Below are positions 22,216 through 35,211 of a stretch of 64,000 bases of DNA, one piece after another. Each line of letters starts with the position of its first letter. Within the stretch, counting starts at the first letter, position 1. This DNA is from Cydia pomonella (lineage: Eukaryota; Arthropoda; Insecta; Lepidoptera; Tortricidae). The translations under genes and the position numbers were made by a program. Where the stretch lies: NCBI RefSeq assembly GCF_033807575.1, contig NC_084704.1:30109968-30173967 (forward strand). Direction: 5' to 3'. The notes beneath the pieces are model-generated. The model was not told the DNA's origin and did no database searches. It saw only the letters and a program-made list of their open reading frames with translations.

Positions 22216-23222
22216 TAAATAAGAAAAATTTACTAATGGCGAACTTAATGCTAATAGGCATTTCTACCAGTCAACCATTGGGTCAAAGATACATTTGGCT
22301 TTATACTTTACATTGGACATTTCGTAACGTTAGTATTGATAACCAAATTAGCTTGAACTCTAAATCGATTAACAATTAAAGTTCGCACCAATACCAACAT
22401 ATAAAGGTAATATACAATATATATTATACCTACGATATATGTAACTAAACTAAGCATCGTGTCCAAATTTCCAAGTATTACCAGTGAGCCGAGTCACGTT
22501 CACGTAATATTGTATTAAATTTGACACCTGATCGGTAAAGACGTGTTTTCTATTTGCGGGAGCGGTTAGGTAAACTCTAAGATAAATATTGGCTCGTCAT
22601 ATGGCACTGTCCGTCTGTGTATAAGCGAAAGTTTATTAGATTTACTTTCTATTTGAGTTGTCTAAGTAAATGCTTGTAGATCAATGTTATTTGTACGATT
22701 AAAAAACAAAAAATCGTTTCACGAATACGATGTTCCTTAACGTTTTTAAATATGATTGAATGAAAACGTGCTTAAATATATAGAGGTTATCAAGAATACT
22801 TACCATTCCGGGAGCCGAATGTTGACATGTTGTTCTTAACATAATACACTGTAAAGAATGTAGGTTAGGCTTGAATTAAATGGTACACTGCACTTTATCA
22901 CGTTTATTAGAAGAAATACTTAACTATCACATTTTGGTAAGATATGAACGCTGCGAGAGCAGATAGGAAGAGAGAGAGTGTTAAAACGGTGTTGCCACAC
23001 GCAGGAGGCGATTATAATATAAAGGTGTTCTTGCACGCTCGGATATCTAATTTAGGTGTGTTCCACACATACACCTACCTATACTTGTTTTTAATATTTG
23101 TTGGTTGCCATAATTATTCGGAACTGATACTGGACAATGGGGTTAATACACGGGACATATGGCAACCCTACCTATAGTTCGTGTCAGCCACGATGATGCG
23201 CAGATTTGTCAAATCTAACCTT
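22216..23222. other. Non-coding stretch
   Basis: AT-rich. A 77-codon ORF at 22944-23177 has no recognisable family pattern and is not called. Confidence 0.3.
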
Positions 23223-23447
23223 GTACAGTCAGCATCAAAAGTAGCGGATCAAAAAACGCTTCAAAAGTATCTACCATTCTGTAACAGCTTAAAAAAAGTG
23301 ATGGCTCTATATGTAGAACAATTTAGAATAAGAAGATATAGTTTAGGACGTGAATTTTAGAGATTTACCTACATTTAGAAAATTTATCCGGAATATCAGG
23401 TACTTTTGGTGCGTTGTTACATCCGCTACTTTTGATGCTGACTGTAC
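23223..23447. mobile_element. MITE with 27-bp perfect ends, 'gtacagtcagcatcaaaag' family
   Basis: Left gtacagtcagcatcaaaag plus tagcggat is repeated as its exact inverse complement at 23421-23447. 225 bp, no ORF. Solo or partial relatives are at 1820-1935, 31331-31723 and 48455-48555. Confidence 0.7.
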
Positions 23448-23840
23448 GACACGATCTATACTTGTATCGGGTTTAATTCCTTTATGGCACCCTGTATAAC
23501 ATAGAAATGTAAGATTCAATTGCATAAAAAAATATAGGATATTAAAGACAATAAAGAATAGTAATTACTTATTTGATTATCTTTAAATTATCGTTACAGG
23601 TACAAAAAAGACGACTAACTAAATAATTATAATAATTTCATCAAATTTACCTTAACTACACAAAGTTTAATAAATATGTTAATTTAATAGCTAATGAAAT
23701 CTTCTTTTGCAATGACCATTAGTTTATTATTATTGGAATTTAATTATGCAGCTTCCAAAATAACTGCTAATATTCTCATCTGATTACAATTAAAATATTT
23801 CTTGCAACCTTGTAATAGCAATATAATCAAATGACATTTC

Positions 23841-24310
23841 CTAGCTTTGTAGTAGAAATATATCCTCCTCTAGCGCAGCGACCGACCCAAAGTATGCCTT
23901 CAACACTACTGCTCGCCACTGATCCCGATCCAGTGCAGTTTCTCGCCAGTCTTCAACCTGGTGCTCGCGCTGATCCTTGTCCACTACATCCGCCCATTCA
24001 TACCTAGGTCGACCGGCCGGCCGGCGTGCTATCGGTTTTCTCTTAAACGCCCTTTTCACCGCTCGATCGCCTCCCATACGCTCTAGATGACCGAGCCACA
24101 GAAGCCTTAGTTGCGCCTTTGTGACACCCATGATATTTGGCTCAGCTACTATCTGTTCGACTCGACGTTTTTACGGATTCTTCAGCTGCCATCGGGTCGC
24201 TGCGTTGGGTCGAGGATTTTGCTCTTCTCTCAAGCATCATCCTCTCAGCCACCAGAAGCTTAGTTTCTTCCTTCAAAGTTCCAGGCCTCATATCCGTATG
24301 TTAAGATGGT
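23841..24310 (-). pseudogene. LINE reverse transcriptase C-terminal fragment
   Basis: The longest frame reads GVTKAQLRLLWLGHLERMGG, then DRAVKRAF..., RRPAGRPRYEWADVV, VEDWRETALDRDQWRAVVLK and YFGS, the standard C-terminus of RTE/CR1-like lepidopteran polyproteins. Upstream (24131-24310) the same element continues with frameshifts and stops (the piece VAEPNIMGVTK bridges the two). Truncated and dead. Confidence 0.75.
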
Positions 24311-24904
24311 TGTTCGAAATATATCACTTTTTATAAATTATACAATGCAAGAAAATAAAACCCTATTTAATACTTATACTTAGGTAACCATTATCAAAAT
24401 CACAAACATTCTATGAATTAGAAAATTTTATATTTTATGAATACAAAAAACCTTGTGTCCCTTAAAAAAAAAGCAAAATAAATTACGGAATCTTTAGTGA
24501 TCCTTGGCAATTATTCAGTCAATTGTGATCCTTGTGCGTGCGATGTAGGAATAGTAGGACAAGTGTAATTGTGCCATTAGGCCGTTGTTTCGAACTAGTG
24601 CCCAACAATCGAAATCTATCAACCAAATCTAACCCTAATTTAGTTAATTGCTCTGGCGATTAAGCGAATAGAACTAGGACGGTGGTTCAAAGGAACCTGA
24701 ACTGAAAGCATTGAACGAATGATCGAATGATCACAAATGAGATCGTGAGCACTCACGTTCGTTTTGTCGAGTTCTCTCAGCGTCAAAAGTTGAAGGTATT
24801 CAGCGGTTAGGCTAGGCGCAGACGATGCAACTTGAGACTTAATTTGGTGTGAGCTTAATATATCTCTAATTGTAGGCTATAATTAACAAAGTTGCGTCCC
24901 ATGT

Positions 24905-25045
24905 TAGACGTTTAAAATACTAGCAAGGAGGTTGTTGGTTCGAATCCTTTTAAGGATTTTTCGGAACGGATTTTACCAGTTTCATGTGAAGGAAAATATT
25001 GTGTGGAAGCCTGTCCAAATCCCGGTAAACTAAGGAAATCTCACT
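24905..25045 (+). mobile_element. Degenerate SINE with B box and RTE-type tail
   Basis: A perfect B box (ggttcgaatcc) at 24937-24947 is followed by tttttcggaacgg, tttaccagtttcatgtgaag and gaaaatattgtgtggaagcc. The last parallels the 'gaaaacatcgtgaggaaacctgc' string of LINE-derived SINE tails (compare 41983-42135). The A box region is worn. Confidence 0.5.
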
Positions 25046-25497
25046 TTGTGTTTCATAAATGAGACAAAATTGGTCAGAATGTTATATTTTCCTTATAAAT
25101 GGATAAATCTGGTGGATAAAGGAAATTTACGGTTAGCGTCAAATCCTCAACGTCTTTGATAAACCGTTTCCAATTGGAATCCACTTTGTGTTGGCGTGTG
25201 CTCTGTGCGGCCCAGATTTCGTACGAGTACCAACGTATTGATTTTATTCGGTCTGCTGCCGCCTTGCTAATGGATTGACCACGACATTTAGTCGTCAAGA
25301 CACAGATTGTATAAAACATTGGCAGATACTGCATTGTCGTATATTATTAATAGTAAAACGTTTTTTTAAGAAATCCGACTTCAACTACATTATCACTTTA
25401 TTTGCGCTAGCAACTGATAAGTTTGAAGTCAGTGCCAGAGACAAAGAAGACAAAAATCGCTAAACGTGAAATAAGCGTCGTTGAAGAGTTCCGTTCT

Positions 25498-25635
25498 GCC
25501 TGCGTAGCCAACGTGCCAATCGTCAACGCTCCGTAGCGAACGAAACGCAACTGTCACTGTCGCACTAATATGGAAGAGTGATAAAGAGAGACGACGCTGC
25601 GGAGCGTTAACAATTGGCAGTTGGGCTACGCGCCC
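25498..25635. mobile_element. MITE with TGCGTAGCC...GGCTACGC ends
   Basis: Left tgcgtagccaacgtgccaat ... caacgctccgtagcg pairs with cgctgcggagcgttaac ... ggcagttgggctacgcg. The centre holds gcaactgtcactgtcgcac. A second copy at 54526-54670 lies inside a LINE. Confidence 0.65.
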
Positions 25636-26458
25636 TGGACTTCATTAGCAGTTCCACTTTATCAAGTGACACTTCTGAAAATGTATATTCATTGTATTCC
25701 TATAAGATTTGAGGGTAGACATTAATGTCTGAGCTGTATCCATCCCTTTATTTGTATATAGTCCTCCTCATCGTTTTTGATGACGGCATAACTAAACAGC
25801 AGATGAACAGATAAATAAACAGATGCCGTTTGAGCAGGTCCTTGTAACGCAGGTGCTGACCACCGTGCTTCCATCACCAACTCAGAGTACAGAACTGCTT
25901 TAGGCAAGCGGTGGTCATCCATTCGAAGGATGACGTAGTACATATTTTATTAACTAAGCAATAGCAATATTATAATTATAATATAACTATAAAAAGTTTG
26001 TGATACTTTGATACTTAGTACGAGTACAAGTACTCAGTAGCTCAGATGGTGTGGAACGTCCTCATACGCCTACTAAAATATAGTCTAGTTTCTGTTTGAT
26101 AATTTTCACGGCATTTAATTTGCCCTTGATTAACACGTATAAAAATTGCAATTTTGGGTTAGCCCCCTCTTCGGTCGTTTATAGTGAAAAGTGTAGTTCT
26201 CTTACAACATTTAACATAAGAAAAAACGCTACTTTTAATACCATATTAATTTTTACACCAATGTTTTTGGCAAAAAGCTCATATATGTTAATAAAATTCC
26301 GCTCCATTTGCATTTGCAAAATTTAATTATTCCGATAACCGGAAAACGAGTCGTGATACTCGTGATCGGTAAGTAAAAGGTCAAATACGCATCGCAAAAA
26401 ATATCTGGCGCCTGAGAAACGGAGGCCGATTGTGTTTTTACAATGAAATAAGGTTTTA

Positions 26459-26497
26459 GTCTTACGTGATACGACCTAGAGTCGTATCACGTAAGAC
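26459..26497. repeat. Perfect hairpin, 17-bp arms and 5-nt loop
   Basis: gtcttacgtgatacgac, then ctaga, then gtcgtatcacgtaagac. Both arms are identical inverse complements. A partial echo (ggtcgtatc) lies about 120 bp downstream (26620), suggesting the end of a small element. Confidence 0.6.
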
Positions 26498-29400
26498 AAC
26501 CATACGCGGACCAATAAGTGCGAGCGAGATGCCTTATGAACGACTCCTGGTGCCATTTCGTGAGGGCGAAGCAGCTAAGCGGCTAACGCTGATGGTGCAG
26601 CGGTACACGCTGACTTAAGGTCGTATCAAAATGAGATATTTTTTAAAATTTAATTTATTTAGAAACCAAGCAGTCATATAAACATATCAAAAATGCAATA
26701 CCTAAGGTGTACCGCAACAAAAATAAAATACAATGAATAGACCTGAAGGTTCGTAGTTATAAATTATGTTAACTGAAATAAGTAAAATTATAGCTAATTC
26801 AAAACCATATCAAATTGTTAAAACAGAATCGACCTAGACTCCGTCATGCACACGGGTTGGTCGACAATTTTTAAACCTTATTACAAAGATATAAGAGCCA
26901 CCTTTGGGCAGTTTACAGTATTAATTGTATAATAATTAAATTCCATATCCATCGCCTGTATCGATGCAAGTATTGCAAAATGATATCTGTTTATTTATGA
27001 TAATATTAACGCTTGTCGGAAAAAATCATGCAGGTAATTTATTTAACTTGTAAGCTTTAAAAAACCTGATTGAAGTTCGTACTTCCTACAGACTAATTCA
27101 AATGCATATTAATAAATATTTTATCAGAACTTTCGTGGAAGAAATGTAGATAGTATAGACTGCATAATGTTTGTTGTTATTGTTATTACTGTTAGAAGTG
27201 AAACAAATACAGTACTTTAAGAAAAAAATTGCAGGCTCAACGTTTAAAAACGCATCTTTTTCCAGAACAGATTTTTATACTCTCCTAATTGTGTGTATAA
27301 AAGTCATTCGTCTAATATCTACGTGGGATGTAATGATGATTTGATGACGATCATTAAACAATCGTAAATATTGACTTATGTGATTAGTGAATTGACAAAA
27401 ATGGTAGCATTACTAAATCGAAACAATCATTTGATAGATATTTAATAGGAACATGTCGTCACTGTTCTCATGTTATCTGCATGTCAAACATTATATTTAT
27501 TTCATAATCTGCTAGGTAGATTAGATATCAATAATCAAACTTGCATAAAAATTGCTTGTATCAATTACTTAACCAAACAGTTACTATTTAGAATAAGTAC
27601 TTAACTTCTCAAGTGTCCTATCCATTTATTTTTTGTGACTTTGAGCGAACAATTGTAGCAGAAAGGTAAACTTAATTTAATTGAACTAGAGCTGATTAGT
27701 TAATTGAACGATCAAACCATACCAATTAAACCATAGGTAATGTAAGATAAATATCCCATCAAGTGGCATACGTCATTTTTGACTTGTTGGAATTTCAACT
27801 ATTTAATCAAATTTCAAATTTAATTGATGGAATTGTCGGGGAACCGGTTCCTGCCACTTAAAGGGTTAACTGAATTCTAAAAAAACAAAAACGCTTCTGG
27901 AACGGTCTTACAAAATAGGATACACAATAGAATATAGGTGTAGTTACTATCACACGGAGAACTTAGTAGTATGAGTTGTCTGAACTCTGAATAAATATAA
28001 TAATTTATAATAGTCTTAATTAGTTCTAACTTATAGTAGTCTAGAATAATGATAGTACTATTGCAGTCGGTTATAAAGTTAGAAGGCTTCTTGACTAAAA
28101 TAAACTAAAGACAAGCATTGAAAAGTTCAAGCCCCCGGTGTTCGTTAAAGGGTATTGTGTAGGTATAAATACAAATATTGACTCGCATAAATACGAGGTT
28201 ATTTTACATGTGATTTCGTCACAAGTTGTTAACGTAATGTTATGAATTGGATATATTGTCGCCTTATGTCAAAAAGCTTATCGGTATTTCAGTTTCAAAG
28301 TAATAGATTACGTTTAAGTTTTATTTTTAATTGAGTGTTGATGTTGACATCATTTTAGTGCCAATTGTGAGTGTTATTGCAAAGATGTAAGTTCTAATAC
28401 CGATCAGTTATACTTGTGTAAATTAGTATGTAGAGGTATAATTTAATGATAATTTATGTATGCATGGCGAGGCGTCAGTTTCTACAACTGACTTTGTTGA
28501 TCATGTACCTATATAAAAGGTAATGTAAAAAAAATCATTTGAAAAGTCTATGTTAAAACGGTTTATACAGTAGTAATCATGATATAATAAATAATAATCA
28601 GTGATCGGGGTATTGATTGCCACTCGAGGTGAACGACCTAAATAACTGCTTATTTAATGTCGTATATTTTATCTACACTAAAAAAACGTATTTATTGAGC
28701 AGTTTAAAAGGTATCGCGGGCATAAAGGCGTATCCATATTACTATTTTAACTTGATATACTTACCGCGGTGTGGCATGCAAATGCCCCGATCATCGATAA
28801 TAAATTAAGTAATAATACTAGTAGGTATACATACGCCTTTAGGTATACGTTATTTGACACATTTTGCTACCGTATAGTTTAATATCAATAAAGATAACAT
28901 TAACATTGCGCTTATTCGAAAAATTATAACATTTTCAATTTTCTTCCTTTCAGCAATGTGTTCAAATATTATCATTATTTAATAGAAGTTAGAGCTTACT
29001 TTTGCAGTGAAATGAAATGAGGTATTGGAATTAGAAAGAAAACGTGTCATATAACGGTGTATATGCGATTTTACAACACATATCTAATCTTCAGGGCGTG
29101 AACTAGGCAAACAGTTAACTGATTACGGCGAAGTTAAACATTACCTACCTATAGTGTGAAATTGCTTTTTAAACAACTACTATTGTGGGCGCTGAAATAG
29201 TGCAATGATTACAAAAGTTTCATTTTCAATTTGTCACGAAATTTGGTAGATATTGCTCTTAGATTAACTTAATGTCATGGAATCTATCATCATGCATTAT
29301 TTCTAAAACTGGACAGTTTCCCCTGTAAATATGAACAAAATCAGTAAGTTGATTTTCAGACTATTTGGTTTCGTTTCATTGTGAGCTTTGAGATTCCTGA

Positions 29401-30776
29401 CTTTTGAGATTCTCCAACCTTATCTAAAATTATATTTTTTCTACATTATCCACATCCCTGTAGGTACTTATACTACACAGTAGTGTTAGGATAAAGTCGT
29501 AAACCGTCAGTTCCTCTCAGAGGTTCATTTAATCGACATTGACATTATGTAATCAATTTGACCTCTTTTCTCGCTCGCACTGATAGAAGTATGCAAAAAT
29601 TAGTTGTATTGTATTGTATAACTGTAAGTAGTGAAATTCATTTAATTATTGCACCGATTAGTTTTTTAACGCTACAGTTGCCGTCTGAACAGCGCATTCT
29701 CTTTGCAATTAATTTAAGTTATTAACTATAAATGCGTGGAAAGTGGAGGAATCAGGCTGAAAACCGTCAGTTCCGTTCAGAAGTTCATTCATTCGGTAAT
29801 ATCACCGATTCCTCGTATTGCAGATCGTGCCTACTCGCTCTGATAGTTGTGCAAACTTGGTCGATAAGGCACATTACACACATAATATTTACAACTTTCG
29901 CGTTTTGAACACATATTAAAATATAATTTTAGCGGGTGAAAATTGTCTCCACTGAACGCCATTATTATCAAAGATAATTCCTTGATTTGTGTGAGAAGCG
30001 ATTGATATCAGGAAACACCCCGGAAATTTATTAGGGATGATGATTTTAACTTATCGCCAACTTGGGGAAAGACAAGGGATCTATCTAACTTCGGATGTAC
30101 GTAGTGAGTATTGCGAGTCGGACTATTGTCAAAAAATAATGATAGGTGGTTCTGGACTCGCCAACTTTTTTGTGGATTTTGTCGGTATTAGGTACACAAA
30201 TCTCTGTTTTGAGATTTTGCTTTGCGTTAAAATGTCGGAAATAAAAGTAATAAAATATATTCAAGATAGACTCGATAAAATTACAATACACACTTGTACT
30301 GTAGTTACAATATTCAGGGTGTAGTTATGGGTTTTGGCCGCCAGAGCTTGGCCAGAAAGTCACTCTATATGTTAGTCACTCTGTATGACTGTATAAAGTA
30401 CGAGTAATAAACAAAATGAGTTTGTGGGCCTATTCCACGTGCGGCTGCGGTTCAAGGTTTCACGCATTGAAAAACAACAATATGACTTGGGTTTCCGTGT
30501 TTGTAATGTCTCCAAATAAATGCCATGAAATACATGGGGTTTCGTAAATTGATAATTCTATACAGTAATAAAGTAAGGACGCTAAGCATTGATGGCCCGC
30601 CTGTTGCTATCTCTATCGCACATATAATTGATTTTGCGTGTGCGTTCTTAGTGCTTGACATTTACTGAAAAATCTGAACTGTGACGAAAATATATATCAT
30701 TGATATACCTATTGATGTTATTGATAGTCAAAGATAACATGGAAGCCATTTGCTTCTAGTAGCAGGTTAGTACCTA
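26498..30776. other. Long gene-free AT-rich stretch
   Basis: No convincing exon, LINE or MITE was seen. ORFs of 60-95 codons (for example 28617-28808 and 30037-30324) lack splice context or family motifs. Two gaaaccgtcagttcc/taaaccgtcagttcc copies near 29502 and 29760, each followed by cagagg/cagaag-ttcatt, hint at an old duplicated repeat. Confidence 0.35.
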
Positions 30777-30818
30777 CTTATTATGAATAGATAACTAGTG
30801 TTATCTATTCATAATAAG
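30777..30818. repeat. Perfect 42-bp palindrome
   Basis: cttattatgaatagataac, a central tagt that is not itself symmetric in the arms, then gttatctattcataataag. The 19-bp arms match exactly with no mismatch. No element ends were recognised around it. Confidence 0.7.
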
Positions 30819-31143
30819 CTATTGCTGAGAGATTTAGTAGTAGGCCGCTGACTGTAACTGTATGTGAATGTGCCCTAAGCCTAACACCACACGCGCGTGA
30901 ACGCACATAGTATCTTACCTTAAATAATATCATTATAATAAATAACCTTTCCAATAAAGTGATATATCGGTTCTATTGCGTATACCTAGTGTTAACGATA
31001 CATCCGTTTCGAAACACCAATCGCACAGCCGATGCGCTTCGTTGACGTTGATACTCGTAGTTAAACAGAGACGCTAAGTATAAAGACTGTTAACCTCCAT
31101 ACCAAGTAACGTTCTCCTAAAACTGCGAGGATTTGGAACTCAT

Positions 31144-31206
31144 TTTTAGGGTTCCGTATCAAAAAGGTAACAAGGAACCCTTATGATGCGACTGTCCGTC
31201 TGTCTG
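31144..31206 (-). repeat. End fragment of the 3898-type dispersed repeat
   Basis: ttttagggttccgtatcaaaa ... ggaacccttatgatgcgact followed by gtccgtctgtctgtc is the reverse of that family's 3' end (gacagacggac ... acggaacccta). Confidence 0.6.
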
Positions 31207-31330
31207 TCAACTTATGCTTTACACTATAGATTTGAATTTTGGGATTTTTGAAAGTTAAACTTGTTCTTGATCGGTTTTGATAATACTGAATAGAGCATTA
31301 AAAACGGGTAACATTGTATAGACAGCTGTG

Positions 31331-31723
31331 TACAGTCAGCAGCAGAAGATGTAAAGCGCGTGAGGTGTCTGATTCATCTGTACATAAGTACTATTTGAAG
31401 TATTGGAACAAATTAAATTATTTTATTTTGTTTTTATTCCAAGTGGAAACAGTACTATATAAATTATAAACTGAAATAAATGTCTTATATTAAGAAAATA
31501 TACTTAGAATAAACTCAGGCACCTGCCACGATAGCAGAGGACGCTGGTTCGATTCCAGCCTGGGGCACTGGAGGCCATGGTCACTTTTTCTTAGTATGTG
31601 ACAATTCTTTCAGTTTATAATTATTCATCTGTACATGTTCTTATCCCCTCAACAATAAAGGTGTATTTTTTTAGATCATTTTAAACACCTGGTCCGCTTA
31701 GTTACTTCTGCTGCTTGGACTGT
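31331..31723. mobile_element. Inverted-repeat MITE interrupted by a SINE-like insertion
   Basis: The left end tacagtcagcagcagaag and right end cttctgctgcttggactgt are imperfect inverse complements, related to 23223-23447. Inner parts (gtgaggtgtctgattc; ttaaacacctggtcc) also pair loosely. The element is split by the insert at 31386-31623. Confidence 0.5.
31386..31623 (+). mobile_element. SINE-like insert with a perfect 14-bp target duplication
   Basis: attcatctgtacat occurs at 31372-31385 and again at 31624-31637, bracketing 238 bp. The insert has a tRNA-type B box (ggttcgattcc near 31546), then a tail cttagtatgtgacaa ... cagtttataatt. The same tail appears in inverse orientation in the 5' half (aattataaactgaaataaa). 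Related sequences are at 53350-53515 (minus) and 56445-56540 (plus). Confidence 0.65.
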
Positions 31724-32967
31724 CTCTGTAATGAGGCAAAGACGACTGGAGATGGGAGAGGAATTAACCAATAGCATTCCGCATCTCTTCTCCGCTCGGC
31801 TGAATTAATTACAACCAATTGTAACTGTTGGTTGATTCCCTTCATCTCCGCCTCAGTGGATTACTGACCAGCAGAGCCGCGTGCATATGCAATTGAAGAG
31901 TATCGTACTAAGATTTTTTCTTAGCGAGGCGTGAGTTTTGCATTTTCGGAACACGCGGTAAAGTACGGAGGAGTGCGTACACAGCGAACGACGACTTATA
32001 TGAAATGTGCTTTTCAAAAAATTTAATCCGCATTCGTCTTCTTTTCATCAAAATGAATAGTTTTAGTTTTTATGTTTTAATTTTTTCATTCTGTATCTGC
32101 CTGATCTGAAGGTAAAGCGGGCCTTTAGGTATATGTGAAAATGATGTATTTGGATACATCAATCTAAGATTTCTAAGTTAAGATACGGGTCTTCGTATAT
32201 GGCAGTGGCAATGTTGCCTTGAAGCCAATTTTCCTAGCTTATCGTTATCTGCGTCTATGCCAAGGTCGAATAAACCGGCGCGAGAAGATATTTTACGATA
32301 GCGGAGTATAGCATTCATTATTACAAAATCTACGCACGGCATGTTCAGATTTTAGCGCCCATTTCTAGAATCTACAATGACCTTTTGTTTAAAAAATATG
32401 TAATATTTAATATATAATATTATAAATGCAACTAACTCTGCATGTCTGTGAATTTTCTAGATGAAATTTGGTATGGAGATAATTTGAGGCCAAATGAAGG
32501 ACGTAGGATAATTTTCGAAGACGCGAAGTCGCGGGTAGCAGCTAGTAAAAATAAATTAATAATTAAAAGTCTGCCATGATACAAGAAGTGTGTTTTCTAC
32601 AGATTCATCTGTATTGTATCATTATACACTTTCCTACACCTTGGTAGCCAATTTTAAAGGGCTTGGTTAAAAAAAATATAAAAGTGTAAACTTATACCAA
32701 TTAAATTATGAAATGATACAAGCTATATTGTTCGGTACCCTCCAAGTCGCCGTGAAATTCCAGAAAGTAACATGTGTCTTTGTATATGATTCGTGTGGCG
32801 TACGTTTTAGAAAACGGTGTCGCTGCTATGTGCGCACGCACCACCCGTGACCGCTCCTTGAACCGTGGTAAGCGGCTTCGTACTATACCAAACAAACCAC
32901 GAAACTCCATCACAGGGTTACTCACTATTAGTGGAATTGTGAAGTATTTTTTTTTATTAAAGGTAAA

Positions 32968-33060
32968 TCGGCCGGAGGAAGCACAAAATCAGAATTGGAG
33001 AACCAGGGGAGAGGCCTTTGTCCAGCAATGAGACACTCAAATAGGCTAAGAAAAAGAGGG
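32968..33060 (+). mobile_element. 3' tail of a non-LTR retroelement or derived SINE
   Basis: gagaggcctttgtccagcaa, then tgagac ... aaataggctaag, parallels the tail at 41983-42135 (gaggcctttgtccatcagtg ... tataggctga). Only the 3' end is present. Confidence 0.5.
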
Positions 33061-34979
33061 AAAATTAAAAAAATCACTCGCTAAAAATTTACATACACAT
33101 CCTGTAATTTACGAATAAACAAATAAATTCTTTGAATCTTTTGACTTTTCGGATCACCGGTCCAATCCAAGCGCTATTGAACCATCAACTGATTGACAAT
33201 AGTTATTTAAGCGCAATAAATCAAACCAGACAGAATTTTCCCGTGTAATCATTAATTAAGAAGTTTTTTTAACTTACTCCTAATTATGACCCCATAATAA
33301 ATTTTCGAAAATTTACATGAGATGCCATGAAATTACGAGATACGAGCTTTTTATAGTAGCTTTCAACCAGAGTTGGAGTTGAACCGTTGAACTTGTGTAT
33401 TGTTTTACATTGTTGGCCGAATTACTTTGCATGGTTAATATTTTCATTGTATTTCTAAGCAATAATTATTTCAGTATACTTACACCCGTTTAAAGGTTTA
33501 CCCGTATTGAATTTACGCACTGTATTTGACAACAGTACTCATTTCTTTAATTGAATTTCAAACGAAACGACATTGCTATTTTCCTCGTTACCGCAAACCT
33601 CAGTCCTATCAAAGGTATTAACTGGTTTTCATAACCATCGTGAAAGAATACACTTCCTTTATTATTTTCCTTATGGTCGACAGTAACTTGTTGCGATTAC
33701 TTCTTAATTTACACGATATTCACGAATAAATAGCACCAATTTGAAATGGCATTTTAAATAATCGTAACACGAAACTACACTTACATAGGTATGTTAATAA
33801 AGTATAAGTAGAAATAGCGTGAGAAATAAAGAAAAGGTTTTTATTTGGGCACAAAAAAAGTTTCAACGACATACGGTTGTTCTTCAGTCACCTGCAATAA
33901 TTTATGGGGTCAATATATAAGGTCATGCTGGGAAACTATTACTATAGGACTAATACCGATAGCAAATATCAACATCAGATCAGCCCAGCCATAATGTATG
34001 AAACAGCCAATTTTATTTCACGGATTCGGGGTTGGTTTCATAGTAAAAGTTGCTCGTATAACCTATATATTCACCCCGTAAATTATTGTAGGTGATTAAA
34101 AAACATCTGCATACAGATACAGAAAAAAAAAACAATTATTATATTTATTATTGTAATTGGTAGTGTATCATCACGCAGATAATATCGAAATATCGATGCA
34201 CGCAACTGCGTTGGTACATAGACTTATTACCTGTCATGCAAGGATTTTACATAAGTACTAAGTACAGTAGTTTTATTACTTACCTAATTTAAACTTGTTA
34301 TATTTAATTTAATAAACATAATAGTTTTTATGATTACGGATCTGATTATGAACTACTCGTAATCTACCGCAAAATAGTGTGAAAGAAGTTCTATGTAGTT
34401 CGATTCGTTGTAACTTCTCTCAGCAATTGAATTGTACTTGAGACGAAATTAAGCAATTTAAACAATACTTTAATTATTGTTATTGTGCGTAAAGTTCAAA
34501 GTCGGATTTAAACACAGTGGCGTAATTCGATATCTAATTATCGATATGTCGAAGGTGACATGTCATTCGTTACAAAGGCGGCCATTTCTTTCATGTTTTA
34601 TGTGTAACACTTAACACTTGTTAAATACAAATTTACTTGATATCTCGTTTCTTATTTATAATTTAAATATTTACTTACCTTTCTCTGGCACGGAGCTTTG
34701 CTTGGCACCTTGGCACTGAGGTTTCCTTAATATTTAATTCATATTGTTCGTATACGAATGAACGAGTATATGACGCCCAGACGGCGCCGTACATTTTGCG
34801 GTATAGACTTCGGCGTCCTGTTTGACGCTCATGCTGTTACAAAGTATAGATGACGTCTTTGCAAAGTCTGCCAAAAGCGAATAACAAGTTGATTTTGATT
34901 AAAACAGGGGCAAACATGTACTGCTAACTACTTTTTATTTTATACTGATTTCATAAAATTCAGTTTTAACATTTACTTT
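33061..34979. other. Non-coding stretch
   Basis: AT-rich. A worn inverted repeat is suspected at 34771-34845 (gacgcccagacggcgcc versus ggcgtcctgtttgacgctc). No gene supported. Confidence 0.35.
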
Positions 34980-35211
34980 GGCTCCGCTACACAAAGGGCC
35001 ATCATACTGGCCCACTAAGATGGGCCAGCGTGTAGTGAGGGTAGTGGTGTCGGATGGCTTATGGCACGGCGGGATGGCGATGGGATGGCCACGGTGTCGG
35101 TTTTGCGTCCGCACATCAGTTAGTGGGCCAAAGATGGTGCGTACGCATCTACACGTGGTTCATTCCATAGTTTCTCGCTGGTCCATCGCTGGGCCATCGT
35201 GTAGAAGAGCC
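34980..35211. mobile_element. MITE, GC-rich, GGCTC..CTACAC ends
   Basis: ggctccgctacacaaagggc at the left and gatggcc...tcgtgtagaagagcc at the right are inverse complements with few mismatches. The gggccatc/gatggccc blocks recur inside. 232 bp. It explains the 105-codon ORF here, which is not a gene. Confidence 0.6.
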
